NCBI GenBank assembly: GCA_016744555.1
Contig: JADGED010000052.1
Coordinates: 1 to 13,368 of the forward strand
Direction: 5' to 3'
Source of the DNA: Desulfuromonadaceae bacterium
Lineage (GTDB): Bacteria > Desulfobacterota > Desulfuromonadia > Desulfuromonadales > Geopsychrobacteraceae
Length of the DNA stretch: 13,368 bases
The position numbers and the translations under genes were made by a program. Of this stretch, positions 1 to 5,520 are shown one piece after another. Every line of letters starts with the position of its first letter. Positions within the stretch are counted from its first letter, which is position 1. The notes beneath the pieces were generated by a model. That model was not told the origin of the DNA. It ran no database searches and saw only the letters and a program-made list of their open reading frames with translations.

Positions 1-160
1 CGACACTAAAGCTCTCTTTTTGTAGCTTCTCCATGCCGATTTTACCATTTTGCGCCGCAGTGACTTGATAACCTTCCATCGTTAAGGCTTGGCGTAGCCC
101 TTCACGGATAATGGCTTCGTCGTCAATAACCAGAATTTTATGGTTAGTTTTTTCATCCAT
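1..160 (-). CDS. Response regulator, receiver domain (partial, C-terminus outside window)
   Basis: The gene reads leftwards from ATG at 160 and runs off the window after 53 codons. The visible part is the start of a CheY-like receiver: beta-1 reads KILVIDDE with the acidic pair D13/D14, followed by an IREGLRQALTMEGY helix and a beta-2/alpha-2 region (VTAAQNGKIGMEKLQ). The phosphorylated Asp, expected near residue 59, lies outside, so the output domain is unknown. An AGAAGG ribosome site sits about 12 bases upstream of the ATG, and a good sigma-70 promoter lies at 240-268. Sigma-54-like promoters on the other side of the intergenic region make an NtrC-type, sigma-54-activating output domain plausible, but this is inference. 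A winged-helix or stand-alone regulator is equally compatible with what is visible. Confidence 0.88.
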   Translation of the reverse strand, partial: MDEKTNHKILVIDDEAIIREGLRQALTMEGYQVTAAQNGKIGMEKLQKESFSV

Positions 161-239
161 GATAATGCTAGTTACCTTCTGATGTAGGGGCAAAATAGGG
201 TTGAATGCACGATAATAAGTAATATTTTTAAACCCACTA

Positions 240-268
240 ATATTAATAATGAAAATGGAAACAGTCAA
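240..268 (-). promoter_or_regulatory. Sigma-70 type promoter for the response regulator
   Basis: Read on the minus strand, TTGACT (268-263) is followed after exactly 17 bases by TAATAT (245-240). This is a near-consensus -35/-10 pair. Transcription would start near 233 and give a leader of about 70 bases before the ATG at 160. Confidence 0.6.
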
Positions 269-616
269 GAAATAACTAGAAAATGACACCCGTTAGGTGA
301 ATTGATTAGAAAAAAGGTGGTTGTTTTATGTTAATTAGGTCGATGTGCACATTTGTAAAAGGCAAATTGTCTTCAAAAGAATAAAAAAAATATGCGCCAC
401 ATTATTAATTATAATTCCTATGTGTATTGACTATTTACCTTTTAAGTTAGTGTGTTAGCAGTTTTTTTATTGAATAAGAAGTCGGGTGCACTTTATTGGG
501 TGTATAGAAAATATATGCGTTAAGTAGATGTCTTGCTTAGTGGTGAAACATCTTTGTTTATAATAATTGCTATGATAACAGTAGGTTAAAGCAGTTTGTC
601 GTTCTGCTAATGTTTT

Positions 617-632
617 TGGCATGACTTCTGTA
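617..632 (+). promoter_or_regulatory. Sigma-54-like (-24/-12) promoter
   Basis: TGGCAT-N5-CTGTA fits the sigma-54 pattern TGGCAC-N5-TTGCA with correct spacing. The -24 GG and the -12 G are kept, while the -12 C is replaced by T, so the match is imperfect. The predicted start near 643 would leave about 35 bases before the GTG start at 678. Its position before a paralogue of the gene behind the better sigma-54 site at 1943 supports it. Confidence 0.45.
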
Positions 633-666
633 TATAGGTTAGGAAGTGAAATTAAAACAATCAATT

Positions 667-671
667 GGAGG
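667..671 (+). promoter_or_regulatory. Ribosome binding site that fixes the GTG start at 678
   Basis: GGAGG lies six bases before GTG at 678. The in-frame ATG at 621 has no comparable site and falls in the sigma-54-like promoter. With GTG as start the protein has the same length (81 residues) as its paralogue at 2126 and begins with a normal signal peptide. Confidence 0.75.
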
Positions 672-677
672 TTTATT

Positions 678-923
678 GTGAAAAATATCATTCGTAACTG
701 TGTTGTAACCATGTTGCTTACCGTCGTAGCAGCTTCAACGGTAATGGCTTCGACAGACGTACCGGCAGAATCAGGTGGTTCACTTCTGCTGACCTTGTTT
801 ATCGGTTTCTTTGCTTTGATCGTTGTGTTCCAGCTGGTTCCAGCATGTTTGTTGTTTGTTGGAATTTTAAAAGGGCTGTTTTCCAAGAAGCAAGGGGTAG
901 AGCAAGAGAGTTCTAGTAGATAA
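678..923 (+). CDS. Small single-span membrane protein, paralogue 1 of 3 in this window
   Basis: This 81-residue protein has no recognised function. Residues 1-24 look like a signal peptide with a VMA/ST cleavage site. A hydrophobic helix spans about residues 35-62 and contains the module F.GF.AL-IVV-QLVPA shared with the proteins at 956 and 2126. The tail is short, charged and basic (LFSKKQG, then E/S-rich). The mature protein would be a tiny membrane peptide with its N-terminus outside and its C-terminus inside. The GTG start at 678 is chosen for its GGAGG site and because it gives exactly the length of the paralogue at 2126. It is probably co-transcribed with the fusion gene at 956, with 32 bases between them, from the promoter at 617. 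A role as accessory or assembly subunit of the quinone/cytochrome complex is inferred only from the paralogue in that operon. Confidence 0.8.
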   Translation: MKNIIRNCVVTMLLTVVAASTVMASTDVPAESGGSLLLTLFIGFFALIVVFQLVPACLLFVGILKGLFSKKQGVEQESSSR

Positions 924-955
924 TAATTGAGTTAGTAATTCTGCGGGGTATGTTT

Positions 956-1615
956 ATGAATGGACTTCTTATCGCAAATAAAGATCAGGCCGCGCGCGAG
1001 CATATGGCAAGCCTGTTTGAGGGTGATGGATATAATGTTACAACTGCCGACTCAGTAGTTAATTCGCTTGAGGGGATCATTGATAAATCTATTCAGGTGG
1101 TAGTTCTCGGTGGCCTTTATGATGAGCAGCAGATAACAAAATTTGTCCCCTTGTTGAAAAAGTGTAATCGTAACTTATCGATTATATTGGTTTCCGATGA
1201 ATTGCCGATGGAGTTATTGCGGCGGATAAGAAAAGAGGGAATTTTCTATCATGCGCTGAAGCCTGCGGCAGAAGAAAGTTGGGACGAAATACGTCAAGCG
1301 GTAAGTTGTGCTTTCGAAAAGTGCCAAGCGCAGCAAAAGGTTGGGCGTAAGTTGTTTGGTGCGAAGGGGGCATTGCAGGGAGTTAAGCCGTTTTTGGCTT
1401 CGTTGGCACTGTTGTTGACGTTTGTGCCACCATCAATGGCTGCCGACGTTACTAAGACTTACAATAGCGGCCTGTTAGTATTATTATTTGTTGGTTTTTG
1501 TGCCCTATTGATTGTTGCTCAGCTAGTGCCAGCGGTTTTGTCCCTGTTTGGTTTAACTAAGGAGGCCGCTAAGCATGGATCCAGTAAAGAAAAGGCTAAG
1601 GTGACGACGGATTAG
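956..1615 (+). CDS. Degenerate receiver domain fused to the small membrane module (paralogue 2 of 3)
   Basis: The protein has 219 residues from ATG 956; an alternative ATG at 950 adds two. GGGG at 945-948 sits at a proper distance only from 956. Residues 1-125 follow the CheY-like receiver plan: beta-1 LLIANKD, beta-3 VVVLGG, beta-4 IILVSDE with S80, and a conserved K102-P103. The acidic pair is reduced to N-K-D, and the phosphorylation site at the end of beta-3 is Gly52, so normal phosphorylation is not expected. Residues 143-162 form a signal-peptide-like hydrophobic stretch ending SMA/AD. Residues 169-206 repeat the 2126 product with 35 of 38 identities (YNSG...QLVPAV...TKEAAK). The receiver should be cytoplasmic, tethered by one or two helices, unless signal peptidase cuts between them. 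A strong terminator follows. Function is unknown; sensing or docking is inference. Confidence 0.85.
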   Translation: MNGLLIANKDQAAREHMASLFEGDGYNVTTADSVVNSLEGIIDKSIQVVVLGGLYDEQQITKFVPLLKKCNRNLSIILVSDELPMELLRRIRKEGIFYHALKPAAEESWDEIRQAVSCAFEKCQAQQKVGRKLFGAKGALQGVKPFLASLALLLTFVPPSMAADVTKTYNSGLLVLLFVGFCALLIVAQLVPAVLSLFGLTKEAAKHGSSKEKAKVTTD

Positions 1616-1637
1616 TCCGGATGTTATAGCAAATTTT

Positions 1638-1666
1638 AAAGACCCCATTGCGGGGTCTTTTTTTTT
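1638..1666 (+). terminator. Rho-independent terminator
   Basis: The stem arms AAAGACCCC (1638-1646) and GGGGTCTTT (1652-1660) enclose the loop ATTGC and run into a T tract ending at 1666. It closes the 678-1615 transcription unit and separates it from the promoter at 1943. Confidence 0.93.
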
Positions 1667-2125
1667 GTAAAATAGCCATTTTTGCCTTTTTTATGCTTGG
1701 AAATATATATAAAAAATATCCAAAAAGGTGCATACTGTATACAATTTATATGTATAAATATTGTTTATATTTCTCAATAGCTTATGCGGTTATTCAAGGA
1801 TAAAATTGTTTTTTTGTTAAGTGGAAGTGTATGAAATTTTTATACAACGAGTTGGTTTAAAAAAAGAGCGCTGGCGCAAAATTGCATATTGAAATGACGT
1901 AAAAATAGATACTTATGGCGTAATTTGAAAAAACAATATAACTGGCACAGCCTCTGCATATCAGAGAGGCGGCTTAACAGTAATTTATGTGGCAATAAAA
2001 ACAGTTCCAATACATTTGATTCACACGTATAGTGCGCAGGATTTAATTACATGATTTTACCGTTGTTTATTTACCGTTTACCTGCCATCGGATAAATAAC
2101 AGCAAACTTTTTTCAGGAGGTAACA
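1667..2125. other. AT-rich promoter region and leader of the respiratory operon
   Basis: About 459 bases contain no convincing gene. Upstream of the sigma-54 promoter are AT-rich stretches with repeated TGTATA (from about 1738) and two related elements, TGGCGCAAAAT (1872-1882) and TGGCGTAATTT (1916-1926). These could be activator sites. Downstream of the predicted start near 1969 lies a leader of about 155 bases before the ATG at 2126. It has no obvious hairpin or riboswitch apart from an inverted repeat GCCTCT/AGAGGC (1950-1955 and 1965-1970) that straddles the -12 element. Confidence 0.6.
1943..1958 (+). promoter_or_regulatory. Sigma-54 (-24/-12) promoter of the quinone/cytochrome operon
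   Basis: TGGCAC-AGCCT-CTGCA matches the sigma-54 consensus TGGCAC-N5-TTGCA at every fixed position but one (C for T in the -12 box). The invariant GG (1944-1945) and GC (1956-1957) have exact spacing. Transcription should begin near 1969 and would require an AAA+ activator of the NtrC family. Confidence 0.75.
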
Positions 2126-2371
2126 ATGCAAAAGGTAAAAACCCTTCTTTCTACTTTCATCTTAGTGCTTCTGGCAGCTTCTCCTGCTTTGGCAGTTGAT
2201 ACTAGTCAAACCTATAACAGCGGAATATTAGTTCTGTTGTTTGTCGGTTTTTGTGCTTTGTTGATTGTTGCTCAACTTGTCCCTGCTGTTCTTGCTCTTT
2301 TTGGTATGACTAAAGAAGCTGCAAAGAGTACATCAGGAAAGAAACTTGCCGCATCGGCTAAGAAACACTGA
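2126..2371 (+). CDS. Small single-span membrane protein, paralogue 3 of 3, first gene of the respiratory operon
   Basis: This 81-residue protein has no assigned function. Residues 1-23 form a clear signal peptide ending ALA/VD. One helix spans about residues 33-60, including FVGFCALLIVAQLVPA, followed by a lysine-rich C-terminal tail (TKEAAK, GKK, AKKH). AGGAGG at 2115-2120 gives a strong ribosome site for this ATG. It is nearly identical in its core to the C-terminus of the fusion at 956 and more distantly related to the protein at 678. As the first gene behind the sigma-54 promoter, 26 bases before the HmcD-like peptide, it is probably a small subunit or assembly factor of the quinone/cytochrome complex. 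That role is inferred from gene position only. Confidence 0.9.
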   Translation: MQKVKTLLSTFILVLLAASPALAVDTSQTYNSGILVLLFVGFCALLIVAQLVPAVLALFGMTKEAAKSTSGKKLAASAKKH

Positions 2372-2397
2372 ACAATTTTCTTTGAAAGGTAGTTGCG

Positions 2398-2556
2398 ATG
2401 TTCGATTTTTTTATGAATGTTGGTCACGTAGAGCATATCTACACCGTAGTAGACTACTATACCTATATTAAAGGTCTTGAGTATCTACTGTGTTTGTTGT
2501 TTTTTACTTTTTTCCCCATGTTTTATCGTTACATCCATGGTGGAGAAGAGGATTAA
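2398..2556 (+). CDS. 52-residue membrane peptide, HmcD-like small subunit
   Basis: This short gene runs from ATG 2398 to TAA 2554-2556, with AAAGG about eight bases upstream. It encodes 52 residues: an amphipathic, aromatic N-terminal part (residues 1-27, rich in Tyr, Val and His), one hydrophobic helix at about residues 28-46 (LEYLLCLLFFTFF core) and a short hydrophilic end (IHGGEED). It lies between the small module protein and the cytochrome in the same direction, so it is very likely part of the operon. Hmc-type complexes of sulfate reducers include a membrane subunit of similar size, HmcD. The size, single helix and company of cytochrome, iron-sulfur and NrfD-type genes suggest the same role, but the assignment rests on position and architecture rather than clear sequence identity. 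Confidence 0.75.
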   Translation: MFDFFMNVGHVEHIYTVVDYYTYIKGLEYLLCLLFFTFFPMFYRYIHGGEED

Positions 2557-2650
2557 ACCTCGATTTATTTATGTTTGACGTATTTTAATTGGTTTGTCTG
2601 TTGCTAGATAAGTTACAGCAGGCAGAACTTATGAACTAAGGAGTAGGACT

Positions 2651-3172
2651 ATGGTAAATGTCGGTAAGCGACTCATCACAGGGTTGGGAGTTTTAGTACT
2701 CACAAGTCTGTTCACCGTGGGTTGTTTTGCGATGGATTATCCAGACGAGGTAGAGATTGACAGTCTGGCTAACCTGTACGAAGCGGTTGTTTTTGATCAT
2801 GCCATGCACGTAGATGCCACTGATAGTTGTGCAGATTGTCATCATCACACTACCGGTACTCCATCTTCAAGTGAGTACTGTGCCAAATGTCATGATGGTG
2901 CTGTCGAGATGGATGTTGTCTCCTGTCAAGATTGTCACTCTGGCGATCCAGTTTCTGCAGAAAACTTGCATAATCCACAACCAGGTTATTTTTATCATAA
3001 CGACAAGCCGAACTTGAAAGCCGCTTATCATTTGAATTGTGTTGGTTGTCACCAAGAGGTCGATGGACCTACTGGTTGTGAAGACTGTCACGCAAAGACT
3101 GAAGCTGGCGAAAAGTATTATCGTTCTGGCGAGTTTGCCCCTGAAGCAGCAGCACATTCATCTGGTCACTGA
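2651..3172 (+). CDS. Periplasmic pentahaem cytochrome c (class III / c7-like)
   Basis: The protein has 173 residues. Residues 1-28 are a signal sequence that ends either at CFA/MD or as a weak lipobox (TVGC, C25). Five CXXCH haem-attachment motifs are visible, at C60-H64, C77-H81, C92-H96, C130-H134 and C143-H147. Extra histidines that could be sixth ligands include FDHAMH (H50, H53), H65/H66, H107, H116 and H127. The FxHxxH stretch before the first haem is typical of class III multihaem cytochromes. It would exchange electrons between the membrane quinone module encoded next and periplasmic partners, in either direction. AAGGAG precedes the ATG. The FeS gene follows after 37 bases. It resembles the cytochrome subunits of Hmc/Nhc and Cbc-type complexes in gene arrangement; no exact family name is claimed. 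Confidence 0.93.
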   Translation: MVNVGKRLITGLGVLVLTSLFTVGCFAMDYPDEVEIDSLANLYEAVVFDHAMHVDATDSCADCHHHTTGTPSSSEYCAKCHDGAVEMDVVSCQDCHSGDPVSAENLHNPQPGYFYHNDKPNLKAAYHLNCVGCHQEVDGPTGCEDCHAKTEAGEKYYRSGEFAPEAAAHSSGH

Positions 3173-3209
3173 TGAAGGCTGGATGGAAATATAACAAGGA
3201 GATTTCGTT

Positions 3210-4145
3210 ATGAGTAAAATAACCCGTAGAAAATTTTTAGCCGGAAGTGCTGCCGGTGGAGCTGCCATGATGCTGGCTCCGTCCAAAAATGCGCTTGCTG
3301 CCGGATCTTTTGAAGGCTTCCCAGATGGCATGGGCGTGCTGGTAGACTTGACTCGCTGTGTTGGTTGCCGGACTTGTGAGGCGGCTTGTAATACAGAGCA
3401 GAAACTTCCAGAGCCAGCGAAGCCATTTGATGATTATTCAGTTTTTGACGAATTACATCATGGGCAAAAACGTCGTCCTACCGATAAAGCTTATACCGTT
3501 GTAAATCGCTACGAGCCAGAAGGTGCCGATGAGCCACTTTATCGTAAGATTCAGTGTAACCATTGTAATGAGCCAGCATGTTTGACTTCTTGCTTTGTCA
3601 ATGCTTATACCAAAACCCCCGAAGGGGCGGTTATCTATAATGCTAAGGTTTGCGTTGGTTGCCGTAACTGTATGATCGCTTGTCCGTTCCACATTCCTGG
3701 TTACACCTACAACTCAGTGCTCAACCCAGTAATCAAGAAATGTATTTTCTGTTACGATACTCGCCTTAAAGAAGGTAAGCCACCAGCATGTGTTGAAAGT
3801 TGCCCACAGCAGGTAATGACCTTTGGTAAGCGCAAAGATTTGATGAAGATTGCTAATGATCGGATCAAGAAAAATCCTGGTCAGTATGTAAATCACATCT
3901 ATGGTGAGAAGGAAGTTGGCGGTACCGGTTGGTTCTATATCTCCAATGCTCCATTTGAGCAAGCTGGATTTGATATTGATCTACCGAAAAAGCCGATCAT
4001 TGATAATGTAAAAGATTTCCTTGCTATCGTCCCTATGGTTCTAACCATCTGGCCAGCATTGTTTACAGGCTTCCACCTGCTTGCAACAAAAGGAAAATCT
4101 CACGGTCATGGTGATGACCACAGCGCTGAGCAGGAGGATCATTAA
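3210..4145 (+). CDS. Tat-exported four-[4Fe-4S] ferredoxin-like subunit (HybA/HmcB type)
   Basis: The protein has 311 residues and is the electron relay between the cytochrome and the NrfD subunit. A twin-arginine signal lies at residues 4-22 (TRRKFLAGSAAG). Sixteen cysteines fall in four groups: C50/53/56/60, C116/119/124/128, C148/151/154/158 and C178/181/194/198. This is the pattern of the DmsB/NrfC/HybA family, with room for four [4Fe-4S] clusters. A C-terminal hydrophobic helix (about residues 268-293), as in HybA, anchors it to the membrane, followed by a His/Asp-rich tail (HGHGDDH). AAGGAG precedes the ATG, and only two bases separate its stop from the next start, so the two are translationally linked. 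The Tat signal indicates that the clusters are inserted in the cytoplasm before export. Confidence 0.95.
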   Translation: MSKITRRKFLAGSAAGGAAMMLAPSKNALAAGSFEGFPDGMGVLVDLTRCVGCRTCEAACNTEQKLPEPAKPFDDYSVFDELHHGQKRRPTDKAYTVVNRYEPEGADEPLYRKIQCNHCNEPACLTSCFVNAYTKTPEGAVIYNAKVCVGCRNCMIACPFHIPGYTYNSVLNPVIKKCIFCYDTRLKEGKPPACVESCPQQVMTFGKRKDLMKIANDRIKKNPGQYVNHIYGEKEVGGTGWFYISNAPFEQAGFDIDLPKKPIIDNVKDFLAIVPMVLTIWPALFTGFHLLATKGKSHGHGDDHSAEQEDH

Positions 4146-4147
4146 CC

Positions 4148-5404
4148 ATGAAAAAATTAGCAACTTACGGGATTAAGCCACATGATGCCGCTATGAAAGC
4201 CGACGGCAAGCAGTGGTCCTTAATGGAAAAATTACTGCTTGGTCTGACTTTGGATCAATATATTGGTCAAGTTATTAGAAATAAATTTAACTGGCTCCTC
4301 GCATTTATTTTTGCCATTGGTATCCCAGTTATTATTTATCGTTTTATCTTTAGCCTTGGTTCTGTAACACACGCTTCTTACGATTATCCTTGGGGCTTGT
4401 TCCTTGGTTTTGGTCTGTTCTGTATGGTGCCACTTTCGGCTTCCGGTTTTATGCTGGGAACGACAGTTGAGATCTTTGGTCGCCATGACTTTGAACCAAT
4501 TGAGCGCTTGGCACTGTTGAATGGTCTATTAGGCTATTTCTTTGCAGTTGTCTACTTGTTGGTTGACCTTGGTCAACCATGGCGCCTCTCTTACCCAATG
4601 GTTTACTCCTTTGGCCCAGCGGCGGTTCTGTTCTTGGTTGGTTGGCACGTTGCTACCTACCTTTCTGTTCAGGTTGCCGAAGTTTCTACTGCTTTTTTTG
4701 AGTGGATTGGTTTCCAACGTGGTTATGACTTTATTCGTAAGGGTACCGTTGGTTTAACCGTTTCAGGAATTATCCTGTCAACATTGCATCAAGGGGCGTT
4801 GGGAGCACTATTCCTCTATGCGCCGGGTAAGGTTCACCCGCTGTGGTATTCTTCAGCATTCCAGTGGTTGCACTTCTTTACCTCATCGATTCCAGCTGGT
4901 CTAAGCATGGTTATCTGTGTAAGTACTATCGTTGTTTACACCATGAAGTGGCGCTGTGATGAGCGTTTTATTAATAGCCTCGATCGAATTACTATTTCTT
5001 TGGCCAAAGGTGCAGCAATGGGTCTCAGCACCTACCTAATCATTAAGTTGATTGCTGTAGCACATGACAATGAGTGGGCTTATCTAGCTACTGGTTGGGG
5101 CCAATGGTGGTTACTTGAGATTGTTGGATTTGTTTTCATTCCACTATTGATTCTAAGTTATGCTATCCGCAATAAGCTAGTTGGTCTGTGTCGTGTTGGT
5201 GCATTCATGACTGTTGCAGGTATTCTACTAAATCGTCTCAATACTGCATTGATTACTTTCAACTGGAAGCTGTATCAAGAAATTCCACACCAGTGGGAGA
5301 TCATTATTTCGATCACAATTTTTGCTATCTACATTGCCACTTACCGTTTTATTCTGAATCGCTTACCGATTCTTTATCAGTTCAAGTCACAATCTGATAA
5401 ATAA
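4148..5404 (+). CDS. nrfD: NrfD/HybB-family integral membrane quinone-site subunit
   Basis: The protein has 418 residues and about ten transmembrane helices, roughly at 48-70, 80-103, 121-142, 151-178, 199-226, 248-266, 284-304, 316-338, 342-366 and 378-404. The sequence LHQGALG (residues 213-219) followed by HPLW (230-233) is the characteristic stretch of HybB-type members of the NrfD/PsrC family, which oxidise or reduce quinone at the membrane face and pass electrons to the HybA-type partner. AGGAGG lies just before the ATG, two bases after the FeS gene. No Mo-bisPGD or hydrogenase catalytic subunit is in the operon, so the electron partner must be the pentahaem cytochrome or a protein encoded elsewhere. 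The gene is followed by a terminator. Confidence 0.94.
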   Translation: MKKLATYGIKPHDAAMKADGKQWSLMEKLLLGLTLDQYIGQVIRNKFNWLLAFIFAIGIPVIIYRFIFSLGSVTHASYDYPWGLFLGFGLFCMVPLSASGFMLGTTVEIFGRHDFEPIERLALLNGLLGYFFAVVYLLVDLGQPWRLSYPMVYSFGPAAVLFLVGWHVATYLSVQVAEVSTAFFEWIGFQRGYDFIRKGTVGLTVSGIILSTLHQGALGALFLYAPGKVHPLWYSSAFQWLHFFTSSIPAGLSMVICVSTIVVYTMKWRCDERFINSLDRITISLAKGAAMGLSTYLIIKLIAVAHDNEWAYLATGWGQWWLLEIVGFVFIPLLILSYAIRNKLVGLCRVGAFMTVAGILLNRLNTALITFNWKLYQEIPHQWEIIISITIFAIYIATYRFILNRLPILYQFKSQSDK

Positions 5405-5458
5405 AATGGTGGTAACTGTAGTGTGGTAGACATTAGTTAGTATTTTGTATAAAATTTG

Positions 5459-5498
5459 CCCCGGCTAGTAGAGCTTCTCTGTTAGTCGGGGTTTTTTT
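5459..5498 (+). terminator. Rho-independent terminator between the complex and its accessory genes
   Basis: CCCCGGCTA (5459-5467) pairs with TAGTCGGGG (5483-5491), with one G-T pair. An inner AGAG/CTCT pairing lies within the loop, and seven T follow (5492-5498). The next ATG is only 22 bases beyond the T tract, so 5521 must be reached by readthrough or from a promoter upstream of the hairpin. A weak TAGACA/TATAAA-like pair at 5428-5453 has a spacer of only 15 bases. Confidence 0.85.
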
Positions 5499-5520
5499 CT
5501 GCCGTAGAGAGCGAGGAAGC

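Larger units (their letters stand above)
161..677. other. AT-rich divergent intergenic region
   Basis: About 517 bases separate the left-facing response regulator from the first right-facing small membrane protein. No convincing gene is seen. The region holds a sigma-70 promoter (240-268, minus), a sigma-54-like promoter (617-632, plus), a TGTGCACA palindrome (344-351) and a TGGCGCATAT element on the minus strand (390-399) that resembles elements before the second sigma-54 promoter. A plus-strand reading extends upstream from 678 to an ATG at 621. That ATG lies inside the sigma-54-like promoter, so it is unlikely to be used. Confidence 0.6.

Noticed and set aside
467..886. 139-residue minus-strand reading frame opposite the first small membrane protein
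   Set aside because: It overlaps a gene with ribosome site, signal peptide and paralogues, its own sequence is low-complexity without recognisable motifs, and it covers promoter DNA.
1693..1803. 36-residue plus-strand reading frame in the AT-rich region before the sigma-54 promoter
   Set aside because: No ribosome site, Tyr/Ile/Lys-rich content typical of chance translation of AT-rich DNA, and position just after a terminator.
2711..2728. Possible lipoprotein signal (TVGC) in the pentahaem cytochrome
   Set aside because: The -3 position is Thr, not the usual Leu, and a signal peptidase I site (CFA/MD) is equally possible. Kept only as an alternative in the annotation.
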